The notes below the pieces were generated by a model. That model saw only the letters and a program-made list of their open reading frames with translations, was not told the DNA's origin and made no database searches. A stretch of 25,858 nt of DNA from Spirochaetia bacterium. Its GTDB lineage: Bacteria > Spirochaetota > Spirochaetia > Treponematales > Treponemataceae. Shown here one piece after another: positions 1 through 7,834 of this stretch. Position numbers and translations under genes: made by a program. The DNA is taken from positions 1-25,858 of the forward strand of contig CAAGIR010000180.1 in the NCBI GenBank assembly GCA_900769975.1, read 5' to 3'. Position 1 is the first letter of the stretch. Every line of letters starts with the position of its first letter.

Positions 1-74
1 GCGAATCCATTGCCCTATATGGCATGATTTATTCATGATCCAAGAATATTAGAGTGGTAAATTGCCGAATGATC

Positions 75-1013
75 TTATCTGATTTTTATTCTTGACAGAA
101 GACACAACATATTAGGGGACATACCTTCGCAAAGTCCGATTGCAATCATATTGAAAATAAAGATTGAATATCCGAGAATTGTAAAAGAAGCGACTCCGTT
201 TTCGCCCACATATTTCAGCAAAACAAAGTTATAACAGAACATGCTGATGCAGCCGGCAAGTTCACCGATACATTCTGAACTTCCGTTGAAAAAAGTCTGT
301 TTTACTGTGTCAGGGTCAAACTTAAACTTACAAAAGTTCAACAGAATTTGATCTGGATTTTTTGACTGTCTGAACAGAAAATATAAAGTGTTTATTGTGA
401 CCGAAATGCTCAAAGATATGAGTGATGCAAAAATCAAGCCGCGAATTCCAAAACCAAGTTTTGCAGTAAACAGAAAATCAAGAAGTGCATTCAAAAGAAT
501 AGAAAGTGCATTTACACCCATGTAAACCTGTGGTTCACCGTCCGCACGCAAAAACATTCCGTAACACGAGTCAATAATCATTAGTGGTGCTGAAAAAAGA
601 AAAACAGAATAATACTGCTTAAAAAGAACCGCAACTTCACCTTGAGCTTTCAGTAAACGAAGCATTGGATTAAAAAGAAAAAACGCGGCTAGAGAAATCG
701 CAATTCCCACGCAGAGAACCAGAAACATTGACTGGCTGAAAGTGTTGTTTGCCCGAGGTCTGTCCCTGCTTCCAATGGCAATACCAGCAATCACGCTTCC
801 GCCAACGCCAATCATAAGACCTGCGGCAAGATAGAAATACAAAAGTGGCAGTCCAAGATTTATGGCAACCAGAGCCTGTGAACCAATATAATTTCCGGCA
901 AAATATCCATCGACGATTGTAATCAGTGATGTCATCAACATTCCGATTGTTGCAGGAATGCCGAACTGCAAAATGCTTTTTGTTTTGTTCAATTTGATTT
1001 TTTCAATTTCCAT
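75..1013 (-). pseudogene. MATE family efflux transporter gene, truncated at its 3' end
   Basis: Members of the MATE family are inner-membrane Na+- or H+-coupled exporters of drugs and metabolites, usually about 440-460 residues with 12 membrane helices. This frame gives 312 residues. The start fits the family: a short charged leader, then IPATIGMLMTSLITIVDGYF and the family-type stretch GIAIGSRDRPRANNTFSQS. The start has a good ribosome site (AAGGAG about 9 bases before ATG). About eight hydrophobic segments follow. Around residue 297 the family normally continues with a segment like EGMSPLISYNYGA, but here EGMSPN runs into an unrelated 15-residue tail and a stop. I find no continuation in the other two frames down to base 1, so this looks like a break by recombination or deletion rather than a simple frameshift. 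Probably not functional. Family assignment is firm; loss of function is inferred. Confidence 0.8.
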
Positions 1014-1096
1014 AAAATTTTACTCCTTGAAGTAGAATCTACAATGATATTAAAAAATAAACTTCTGAATTCGTGCGGAATTAAAATTATTGTAAA

Positions 1097-1402
1097 AGGA
1101 CAAATGTCGAGTTTTGAATTTCTATTGAGGGGGTAGTACAACCCCCTCAAAACGGCGAAGTCAAGGCTTTAAGCGTTAGCGTGCCTTGACTCGACGTATT
1201 TTTAGGGTGGCTTTTTGCTTCGCAAAAAATGCGAGAAATGCTATGCATTTCTCGTCCCGAGTTTGCAATGCAAACTCGCGCTTTTCAGGGTTACGTACGC
1301 ACTTCGCGCTACCTTCATTCCTTCGCTACGCTTCGGAACTGGCTTCGCCAGCCCTTACAATCCTTGCCACGGTTTGTAAATCAAATACTCGAAATTGAAC
1401 CT
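1097..1402. repeat. Interspersed hairpin-rich element B, copy 1, with module A nested inside
   Basis: This GC-richer block shares its left end (AGGACAAATGTCGAG), core and right end (CTCGAAATTGAACCT) with 7049-7265. The core is a string of short perfect hairpins: TTTTGC/GCAAAA at 1213-1227, GAGAAATG/CATTTCTC at 1233-1253 and CGAGTTTGC/GCAAACTCG at 1258-1278. Further palindromes follow around CTGGCTTCGCCAG. Compared with copy 2, this copy carries an extra 75-base block, module A (1125-1200). Open frames across it are by-products of the repeat; no ribosome site or protein family supports them. Confidence 0.8.
1125..1200. repeat. Module A, copy 1 (two stem-loops)
   Basis: A 10-bp stem (TTGAGGGGGT at 1125-1134 with ACCCCCTCAA at 1141-1150) is followed by a second stem, GTCAAGGC at 1160-1167 with GCCTTGAC at 1183-1190. 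The same block occurs at 11053-11127. There the first stem has one base pair changed on both sides, which keeps the pairing. Function unknown; it behaves as an independently moving small repeat. Confidence 0.75.
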
Positions 1403-1414
1403 AAAAGATTTTCT

Positions 1415-1607
1415 AGGTCTGTCCCTGCTCGTGCTATATGCGGTAATAACAATGTACATTTCGTTTGCACGAGCTGTGAGTTTTGGCACATTAAATCAAT
1501 ATCATTCAAATAAAATAAACTTTTTGCCAAAACTCAGGATAAAATATGATTTTCAATCGAGGTCTGTCCCTGCTCGTGCTATATTATATACGGTAATGAA
1601 CAATTAA
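1415..1607 (-). repeat. Direct repeats, possibly 5' scraps of Rpn-type genes
   Basis: The 25-base unit starting AGGTCTGTCCCTGCTCGTGC occurs at 1415-1439 and 1560-1584, each followed by a similar CGGTAAT stretch. On the minus strand both read ARAGTDL. A third piece at 1464-1479 shares TTTGCACGAGCTGTGA with 5724-5739, where the minus strand reads FTARAKNDLA at the head of the Rpn-like remnant. An 11-bp inverted repeat (1478-1488 with 1525-1535) lies between the copies. The direct repeats are certain. That they are fragments of Rpn-type coding starts is an inference from the shared short motif. Confidence 0.6.
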
Positions 1608-1831
1608 AGCCATTTCCAAGAAGGAGATTATTATTTTTTTTGTCATTCAATTTGTTTTAGCATTTCATTATAGCTTATAAATGAAACATCCTTTTCCATT
1701 TTTTTATACCTTTATTATATAAAAAAGTTTGAACTGTTAATCTAATTATTTCATATGGAAAAACTAAATAAGTTGAAATATCTTGAAATGAAAATTAATC
1801 CATAAAAGAATTAAAACACATAAATATTGAA
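1608..1831. other. AT-rich intergenic stretch downstream of the specificity gene
   Basis: No gene is convincing here. On the minus strand a 50-codon open stretch (about 1643-1795) contains one ATG at 1699 that would give an 18-residue peptide, MEKDVSFISYNEMLKQIE. Its composition is protein-like but there is no clear ribosome site. It could be the end of a decayed gene once downstream of the restriction-modification genes. Confidence 0.35.
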
Positions 1832-3277
1832 TTATTTTTTTACGAGTAAAACTTCATTATTCATTATATCAAGAGCTTTTTGTTCTTCAATATATGCTTC
1901 ATTTCTTAAATCGTTAGCCTGTAAAACTAAATCATTAATCTCTTTAATTTTATTTTTATCTTTTAAAATTGGAACTATAACATTTGACATTTGAACATCG
2001 TCTAATTCGTCAATTACGGCACCATAAACATTTCGTAGTATTAGAGGTTTAGCATATGGAGAATCTAACCATGCGTATAAATATCCAGAATAATCTTTAG
2101 AGGAAGCTACAATTCTAAGACAGTGCTGATTTATTGCCCAGCCATCCCAATGTTTTGGAGCAATCATTACTTTTCCTATCGTACCAGAACAACTAACAAC
2201 AATCATATTTTCTTTTATAGTTAATTCATTTTTAATTCTTTCTGAATGGTATTTTGAAGATAAATATTTTAAATTTGATGGACATAATTGTAATAACTGT
2301 TTACCACCGAAAAATGGGATTCCATTTTCTTTATCAACATATACTCGCTTAAATCTACCTGGTAAAATTATATTCGAAACTATAGACTTATCAGAAAGTT
2401 TTATAATTTTTTCACTATTAGATTTTAGAATGTTTATTATCGTTGTAACTTCTGGTAAATGATAAGATGCATCAAGGCGCTTATCTAAATCTTTTGCATT
2501 TACTACAAAATTTCTAAATCCTGCATTTTGACTATAGTAGGTAGGTTTTATATCTTCAAAAGCAGGAAGATTTAATTCTGAGTATAATATATCTTGGGCT
2601 TTATCTATAAGTTCATTTGATTTTTCTCGTTTTTCGAAAGATGATTGGATAAATTTATTAATTTTACATTTTATTTCTGTTGAAGTAATAGGGATAGGAA
2701 TATGATTCAGGTGTTCTGGTTCAATATGATCAATAACACCTCCGTAATTATTACTTGTAAGTAGCGTCTGACCAATGCCACTTATAAAAAATGTGTAAAC
2801 ATAACCTAAATCATTTATATCTTTTGTTTTTATTCTTATCAAATCATGTGAAAAAATTTGATTATCAAGTTTCTTGCCAACTATAGTTGTTTTTCCAATA
2901 GTTCCTGAACATGATAAAAGTATCATGTTTTTATAAACTTTTAGATCATCGAGTTTTGTTTCTGTTTTATTAGAAATATACTTTGTCGCCTTTGGGTAAA
3001 TATTTTCTATATCTGAAGGTAAAAAAAATGGTATATCCAAAGGATTTTCTGTATATATTCTTTTAAAACGATTTCCAACATAATTTTGTGAGAAGAGATC
3101 TGTAACAGGAATAAATCCATTTTTATTCTTTTCAATTAAATCCAATGCATTTAAGACATCGAAATCATATGCTGATGCGTCAAGTCGATAGTTATTCTCA
3201 AAAATTTTCTTTACAGAGATAGAGGCATAACGAATTGGAGAAGGTAGAAAAATTGAATTTTGATTCGAATTTACCAT
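1832..3277 (-). CDS. Restriction-modification specificity (S) subunit
   Basis: This subunit chooses the DNA sequence recognised by its methylase partner. The protein is about 481 residues and clearly two-fold. Each half opens with RLDAS, has RFKR(I/V)Y followed about ten residues later by IPFF, then CSGTIGK (about residues 123-129 and 363-369). Each closes with (YG)(G/A)VID before an IPI or VPI turn, as in type I target-recognition domains joined by helical spacers. I chose ATG 3277, preceded by AGGGA at good spacing and overlapping the methylase stop by a few bases. The alternative ATG at 3301 adds eight residues but has no ribosome site. The overlap implies translational coupling to the upstream methylase gene. 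The two halves probably read the two parts of a bipartite site. The recognition sequence cannot be inferred. Confidence 0.88.
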   Translation of the reverse strand: MVNSNQNSIFLPSPIRYASISVKKIFENNYRLDASAYDFDVLNALDLIEKNKNGFIPVTDLFSQNYVGNRFKRIYTENPLDIPFFLPSDIENIYPKATKYISNKTETKLDDLKVYKNMILLSCSGTIGKTTIVGKKLDNQIFSHDLIRIKTKDINDLGYVYTFFISGIGQTLLTSNNYGGVIDHIEPEHLNHIPIPITSTEIKCKINKFIQSSFEKREKSNELIDKAQDILYSELNLPAFEDIKPTYYSQNAGFRNFVVNAKDLDKRLDASYHLPEVTTIINILKSNSEKIIKLSDKSIVSNIILPGRFKRVYVDKENGIPFFGGKQLLQLCPSNLKYLSSKYHSERIKNELTIKENMIVVSCSGTIGKVMIAPKHWDGWAINQHCLRIVASSKDYSGYLYAWLDSPYAKPLILRNVYGAVIDELDDVQMSNVIVPILKDKNKIKEINDLVLQANDLRNEAYIEEQKALDIMNNEVLLVKK

Positions 3278-5277
3278 ATAATTCCCTGTTCCTTTTTCCA
3301 TTTAGAAAAAACATCAGCAACTAACATAGTTTGATCATTTATAATTTTTTCATCAAATTCTTCTTCGTGATAAGAAGCTTTTCCTTGTTCATTAATTTCT
3401 CTAACGCTAACTTTTTTATGTTCCATGATGAGATTTCCTTCTTCATCACGTTTATAAACTGTATTTCCGCGTTTGTCATGTCCGATGTGGTCTATCATTG
3501 CCATAAAAATATTAAAATCAGCAATTCCATTTAATTTTTCATTTTGTTTTTCTTCATCTGTCTTTTTGACAATAAATAAAATTGAACACTGTGTCCCATT
3601 GTGGGGTTGAAATGTATCGGCATGTAAATCAATACTTGCAATAATGTGAGTATTGATCATAAGCCATTGACGAATGAATTCCAATCCTGGAGAAGAGAAT
3701 ATGCTATCAGGTAAAACAATTGCAGCTCTTCCATTAGGTTTTAACAATTGAACAATTCTTTCAATAAATAATTGTTCTGGAGGTACGCTTGATCTTAATT
3801 TGTCGTTTTTAGTAAATGTTCCATCGTTGTTTTTTGTCCAAGTATGAGCAAGTTCGTATTGTTCCAAAATTTGTTGATCAACAATAGGAATCTTTGCACC
3901 AAAAGGAGGATTTGTTACTATTACATCAAAGACACCAATAGATTTTACATTTGTAATGTCATGTGGCTTATCCATAGCTTTTTTTATATATTCTTTTCTA
4001 TCTTCCGGCCATAAAATTGGTGGTAATAATGAATTTAATTGTATAATATTTCCACTTCCATCATTATTCATAACCATATTCATTTTAGTAGCGCGAACAA
4101 GTTCTGGATTTATATCAAATCCAAAAAAATTTTCACCGGCTATTGTTTTAATTGTATTATTAAAATTATCTCTAATTTCAGGAGTCCAATCTTCTTTTGA
4201 ACCATATTGTTTTGACATTCTATCTGTTAATTTTGAAATAACTGCATTCATTGCAGTAACGACAAATCCACCTGTACCACAACTTGAATCAAGGACTTTT
4301 TCACCTTCTTTTGGATTTATCATATCTACAGCCATGTGCATTACATTGCGAGGAGTAAAGAATTCGCCTCTATCTCCTCTTAAATTTGAACCAACGATTT
4401 CCTCATAAGCTTTGCCTTTATAATCAATATCAGTATTAAGAAGAGAATACTTTTGCAATTCACCAACAATTTGTGCTACGGTTCTTGGTTCAAGTTTTAT
4501 TACTTCATTTTGTTCAAAAATACATGAATTTGTTCTCTTTACTTCATCAAAAATTTTTGAAATTCGATTATAAACACTTGATTGACCATCAGGAAAATTT
4601 CTTTCAGATGTTGTGGTATAGAATTCTACTGGTGAAAATAAGTTTTTTTCGTCTTGGATTTTACAAAAGATTAATTTTAAGAATTCAAAAAAAGCAGCCT
4701 GTTTGGAATGGCCTTCATTAACAGAAATAATATCATGACAAGTTCTGAAAGTAAAAAGTAAGTTATCGTCAGTAGCTTTTATTAAAGTTGTTCTTTTAGG
4801 TCTGTTTGTTTCATCAGTTGAACCATCAGCAGATGGAATATCTATTCTTTCTTCGAAAATTATATCTTTATTTGAAGTAATCTTTTGAAAAACAGTTTTA
4901 TGTTTGCCATTTGTCCACATTCCCCATTGACAACTAGCACATGCAGCCATATAGCTTTTTAATTGTTCAATACCTTCTTTGGCGTCTGATGGTTTTACAG
5001 CCTCTTTTTTACATTCTATTATTAAATGAATTTTATGCTGATCTTGTTTATCAAACTCTGTACAATTTTTATCAAATATTACAATATCAGCTCTTTTGTT
5101 GCCACTTCCAATTTTGACAGGATATTCTACTGCAATTTGATTTTTGGAATATTTATGCTCTATTACAAGACGTTTTTCAACGGTTTGTCTTACATATTCT
5201 TCAGGAGTTTCATTTCTAAGTGTACCATCAATATAGTCACGAATTTTACCTTCTGGTATAACAATAATATTATCCAT
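3271..5277 (-). CDS. N6-adenine DNA methylase fused to an N-terminal PD-(D/E)XK nuclease domain
   Basis: This 668-residue protein joins two activities normally carried by separate type I subunits. Residues 1-150 look like the HsdR N-terminal nuclease fold, with E51, D64 (KRADIVIF) and the E-x-K pair E88/K90 (LIIECKKE) as likely metal-binding and catalytic residues. From about residue 270 it is an HsdM-type methylase: GEFFTPR at 304-310, the SAM-binding motif LDSSCGTGGF at 329-338 and the catalytic NPPF at 456-459. The start has a strong ribosome site (GGGAGG). It is followed directly by its S subunit. No motor-type HsdR gene is in the window. Nuclease plus methylase in one chain with a separate S chain resembles BcgI-like Type IIB enzymes. 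The alternative is a type I methylase whose HsdR lies elsewhere. Domain identity is firm, system type is inferred. Confidence 0.88.
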   Translation of the reverse strand: MDNIIVIPEGKIRDYIDGTLRNETPEEYVRQTVEKRLVIEHKYSKNQIAVEYPVKIGSGNKRADIVIFDKNCTEFDKQDQHKIHLIIECKKEAVKPSDAKEGIEQLKSYMAACASCQWGMWTNGKHKTVFQKITSNKDIIFEERIDIPSADGSTDETNRPKRTTLIKATDDNLLFTFRTCHDIISVNEGHSKQAAFFEFLKLIFCKIQDEKNLFSPVEFYTTTSERNFPDGQSSVYNRISKIFDEVKRTNSCIFEQNEVIKLEPRTVAQIVGELQKYSLLNTDIDYKGKAYEEIVGSNLRGDRGEFFTPRNVMHMAVDMINPKEGEKVLDSSCGTGGFVVTAMNAVISKLTDRMSKQYGSKEDWTPEIRDNFNNTIKTIAGENFFGFDINPELVRATKMNMVMNNDGSGNIIQLNSLLPPILWPEDRKEYIKKAMDKPHDITNVKSIGVFDVIVTNPPFGAKIPIVDQQILEQYELAHTWTKNNDGTFTKNDKLRSSVPPEQLFIERIVQLLKPNGRAAIVLPDSIFSSPGLEFIRQWLMINTHIIASIDLHADTFQPHNGTQCSILFIVKKTDEEKQNEKLNGIADFNIFMAMIDHIGHDKRGNTVYKRDEEGNLIMEHKKVSVREINEQGKASYHEEEFDEKIINDQTMLVADVFSKWKKEQGIIW

Positions 5278-5740
5278 TATGAACCTCCCAAATTCTCTTA
5301 ATTATACCACATTTTTTCATTTTATTTCTATACAAATAATAGGCTTTTAACTGTTTTGCAGTAAGCTTAAACATTTCTGCAAGTTCTTCTTCTGTCATTT
5401 TTCCGCTTTCAAGAATTTTTGCTGCCATTTCAATGGTTCTTTCGTCTCTCTTCTTTTACCATTTCTTCCATAATTCTGCACATATGCTTAACCCCCTTTT
5501 CGTTTTCCTTGAGTTATCTGACTCTTTCAGCCAGAAGCTTGTTTTTCATATCATCGGCCTTTTTGCAGTGAAAATCATGCATCAGGTCGCCAATAGGATC
5601 ATTTCTTTCGTATTTACCATTAACATATATGATATGGCTTTCGTCGTCAAATGGTACATTACATTCTTTTACAGTTCTTTCAATGGACGAGCAATCATTT
5701 TCTGCTTCTTTGCCAAATCATTTTTTGCACGAGCTGTGAA
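5270..5740 (-). pseudogene. Decayed Rpn / PD-(D/E)XK nuclease family transposase-like gene
   Basis: Reading the minus strand piecewise recovers the family's C-terminal half: FGKEAEND, then CNVPFDDESHIIYVNGKY, DPIGDLMHDFHCKKADDM and LLAERVR. An in-frame TAA stands where a tyrosine codon is expected, then LKENEKGVKHMCRIMEEM. A frame change near 5435 leads to ERTIEMAAKILESGKM and TEEELAEMFKLT. A start-like piece, EFTARAKNDLA, adjoins at 5740 in another frame, so most of the catalytic N-terminal half has been lost. At least one stop, one frameshift and one internal deletion make it non-functional. Intact relatives are recombination-promoting nucleases that occur in many copies per genome. The remnant's 3' end now carries the promoter and leader of the methylase operon. 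Family recognition is from motif memory. Confidence 0.72.
5301..5309 (-). promoter_or_regulatory. Extended -10 promoter for the methylase-specificity operon
   Basis: On the minus strand TGGTATAAT (5309-5301) is a full TATAAT with an upstream TG, about 24 bases before the methylase ATG. No good -35 box is seen, which fits an extended -10 promoter. It lies inside the decayed Rpn-type reading frame. A GGGAGG ribosome site sits between it and the start. Confidence 0.55.
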
Positions 5741-5744
5741 TTCC

Positions 5745-5850
5745 GGGGCGTTGCGGGGCTGCGTTGAAATGAATTTTGCCCCGCTGGAAGGGGTGGCGAG
5801 CAACGTAGTGCGAACCAGGGGAAGGCTTTCCCCTCCTTTATTCTGTTTTT
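5745..5850. repeat. Element D, copy 1 (GC-rich hairpin repeat)
   Basis: Near-identical to 11517-11615. It contains GCGGGGC/GCCCCGC (5753-5759 with 5778-5784), a conserved block GGTGGCGAGCAACGTAGTGC and a tight hairpin GGGGAA/TTCCCC with a GGCT loop (5818-5833), then a T-rich run. The last hairpin could act as a terminator. The 18 bases between the first pair of arms differ in sequence but not in length between copies. Confidence 0.8.
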
Positions 5851-5944
5851 TATTAATAAACAAAGCAAAATCAAGTGAATAAAAAGATTTATTATGATAA
5901 GATTGAATCTGCGGTAAATACGGTAGAAGCGCTTAGCATAAAAA

Positions 5945-6838
5945 ATGATTGAAAATCAGATTGTAAATAAAGCAATAGATTATATTTTTTCTCATATCGA
6001 AAAAGAGCTTTCTGTTGATGAAATTTCACAATACATCGGCTATTCAAAATATTACCTTACACGAATTTTCAAAGCTGAAACTGGCGAAAGTATTTATGCA
6101 TTTATAAAAAGGTTAAAAGTTGAACAAAGTGCATGGCGGCTCAAAGTTGAAAAAAGCAGAAGCATCACAGAAATAGGCAATGAGTTCGGTTATTCATCTT
6201 CGAATTATGCAACTTTGTTTCGTAACCATTTTGAAAAAACACCGGCACAGTTTCGCAAAGATATTCCTGACATTTCCAAAAGGCATGCTTTTTTTTATGG
6301 TAAAAATAATCAGCTTGAAACATACGAAGAATGCTGCAAAAAAATCACAATAGAACAACTTCCAGATTTTTATGTCCTCTACGAACGGCACAAAGGGAAT
6401 TACACAAATCTAAAAAATCACTGGTGCACATTTATGGATTCCAACAGCGAGTTTGTAACTGACGACACTCTTTTTATAGAAAGAACTATTAATGACCCTA
6501 CAATTACAAACCCCGACGAATGCATTTATGACATTTGCATGACAGTCAGCAAAGAAGATTCGCGGCTAAAATTTCAAAACAGGGCCGCTGCAGGAATTAC
6601 AAGTAAATCAGGTACACAACCTCAAAAAAACACAATGATAATCGAAGGTGGGAAATTTGCTGTTTATCATTATGCAGGTTATCCACAAATGATATATCTG
6701 GCATACCAGAGTTTTTTCTGCAACTGGCTCACAAAATCAAACAACAAAATTGATAATCGGGGTGGATTTGACCTTTACCGCAAAATTGACAGTAAAACTC
6801 TTTACATGGAACTGGACATCTGCATCCCTATAAAATAA
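5945..6838 (+). CDS. AraC-family transcriptional regulator with GyrI-like effector domain
   Basis: This 297-residue protein has the arrangement of Rob/SoxS-type regulators with a ligand-binding tail. Residues 5-110 form the two helix-turn-helix AraC DNA-binding domain (LSVDEISQYIGYSKYYLTRI, then ITEIGNEFGYSSSNYATLFR and the closing TPAQFRKD). Residues 130-297 match the GyrI-like small-molecule domain (IEQLPDFYVLYERHKGNY, GGKFAVYHYAGYP, YMELDICIPIK). Such proteins often control efflux or stress genes, but no obvious target adjoins it. It is bounded by element D and element B. No clear ribosome site precedes the ATG. Just upstream (about 5860-5944) a short open stretch ending SAVNTVEALSIKND lacks a start and may be debris. 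Confidence 0.88.
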   Translation: MIENQIVNKAIDYIFSHIEKELSVDEISQYIGYSKYYLTRIFKAETGESIYAFIKRLKVEQSAWRLKVEKSRSITEIGNEFGYSSSNYATLFRNHFEKTPAQFRKDIPDISKRHAFFYGKNNQLETYEECCKKITIEQLPDFYVLYERHKGNYTNLKNHWCTFMDSNSEFVTDDTLFIERTINDPTITNPDECIYDICMTVSKEDSRLKFQNRAAAGITSKSGTQPQKNTMIIEGGKFAVYHYAGYPQMIYLAYQSFFCNWLTKSNNKIDNRGGFDLYRKIDSKTLYMELDICIPIK

Positions 6839-7048
6839 AAAGCGAGTTTTATTTCTGTTTTGAAGATTGCAGTTTTTGTTCTAATACCGGAAACAAGTTT
6901 TTAGTCGCATTTTTTCTGCAATGATAAATAATGTATCTGTTTTTGATGAAATGCAAAATGTTGATTAGTTTGGATTTATTAGTTCGGGGGAGAGAAATTT
7001 TGTAGTGGGGGTAAATTTTCACATATCTGTAAGGATTATTTACCTTCT

Positions 7049-7265
7049 AGGACAAATGTCGAGTTTTGAATTTTTTTTGGGTGGCTTTTTGCTTCGCAAA
7101 AAAAGCGAGAAATGCTATGCATTTCTCGTCCCGAGTTTGCATTGCAAACTCGCGCTATTCGGGGTTCCGCTATCGCTCCAGCCGCTTCCCTCGCTTCGCT
7201 CAGTCCAGTGGCCACCTTTGGTGCCCCTACTATCCTTGCCACGAGAGAAACTCGAAATTGAACCT
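7049..7265. repeat. Interspersed hairpin-rich element B, copy 2
   Basis: It has the same left end, hairpin core and right end as 1097-1402, but lacks module A. The loop of the CGAGTTTGC/GCAAACTCG hairpin changes from AAT to ATT while the stem is unchanged. The variable section between core and right end has a different sequence but is again full of short palindromes. It occupies most of the 6839-7404 gap. The rest of that gap is AT-rich, with a weak inverted repeat ATTGCAG/CTGCAAT near 6868-6937 and no gene. Confidence 0.8.
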
Positions 7266-7404
7266 ATTGAATAAAACAAAATTTTAATATACTATTTTAG
7301 TACTGTTTTTACGGTTTATTTGTGATTTATTTCTAGAAACCCAGAAATAGACCTGCATTTTTAACCGCTTATACAGACTATTATTATTTTTAAGGGGTTC
7401 CAAA

Positions 7405-7674
7405 ATGGCACTTACAAAAGAAAAAACTTCTGCAACAGTTAAAAAATTCGGAGCAAAAGAAACTGATACTGGTAATGTAAAAGTTCAGATTGCAATTATG
7501 ACACAGCGTGTTCAGCAGCTTACAGAACACACAAGAGCATTCCCAAAAGATGCAAACGCTAAACGTGCTCTTTTGAAAGTTGTAGGTCAGCGCCGCAAGA
7601 TGCTTCGTTATTTTGAACGCACAGACCTCGAAGGTTACCGTGCATTCATTAAAGAACTTGGATTGCGCAAGTAA
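7405..7674 (+). CDS. rpsO: 30S ribosomal protein S15
   Basis: S15 binds 16S rRNA in the central domain and helps early assembly of the small subunit platform. The 89 residues match the standard length. The family signature is clear: DTGNVKVQIAIMTQRVQQLT, an H-x3-FPKD turn, and GQRRKMLRYFERTDLEGYRA near the C-terminus. AAGGGG lies at good spacing before the ATG. A possible -10 (TATACT, 7288-7293) sits about 110 bases upstream, leaving a leader that could host S15 autoregulation, though I cannot identify a known leader fold. The gene is followed by a strong terminator. Its usual partner pnp lies 4 kb away, behind a restriction-modification gene. Confidence 0.97.
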   Translation: MALTKEKTSATVKKFGAKETDTGNVKVQIAIMTQRVQQLTEHTRAFPKDANAKRALLKVVGQRRKMLRYFERTDLEGYRAFIKELGLRK

Positions 7675-7680
7675 ATGTCA

Positions 7681-7743
7681 TTCCCGTGTTGAACATGGGA
7701 ATCCAAAAATCCCGCCAGATTAAATCTAGTGGGATTTTTTTTT
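7681..7743 (+). terminator. Hairpin plus rho-independent terminator after rpsO
   Basis: A first hairpin (TTCCC...GGGAA, 7681-7701) is followed by the terminator proper. There AATCCC (7708-7713) pairs with GGGATT, with an inner AGAT/ATCT stem, and a run of eight or more T ends at 7743. It separates rpsO from the downstream restriction-modification gene. Confidence 0.88.
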
Positions 7744-7834
7744 GCCGATTAAAAAAAAGTTAGCCAATTTCAGTCCTTACAACGGTTTAAAATCTAAAAC
7801 TCTAGATTGAAAATGTTAATAATAGGAACAGAAT

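Noticed and set aside
1..74. Possible insertion-sequence end causing the MATE truncation
   Set aside because: No terminal inverted repeat or transposase frame can be recognised in so short a stretch.
1186..1398. Open frame of 70 codons across element B on the plus strand
   Set aside because: It lies wholly in the repeat, its codons read through palindromes, and element B copy 2 gives a frame differing wherever the repeat varies. No ribosome site.
3956..4408. 150-codon plus-strand frame inside the methylase gene
   Set aside because: It is antisense to the conserved SAM-binding and NPPF motifs and shows no family features.
5433..5882. 149-codon plus-strand frame opposite the Rpn remnant
   Set aside because: The opposite strand has recognisable Rpn motifs. 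This frame is its shadow plus element D.
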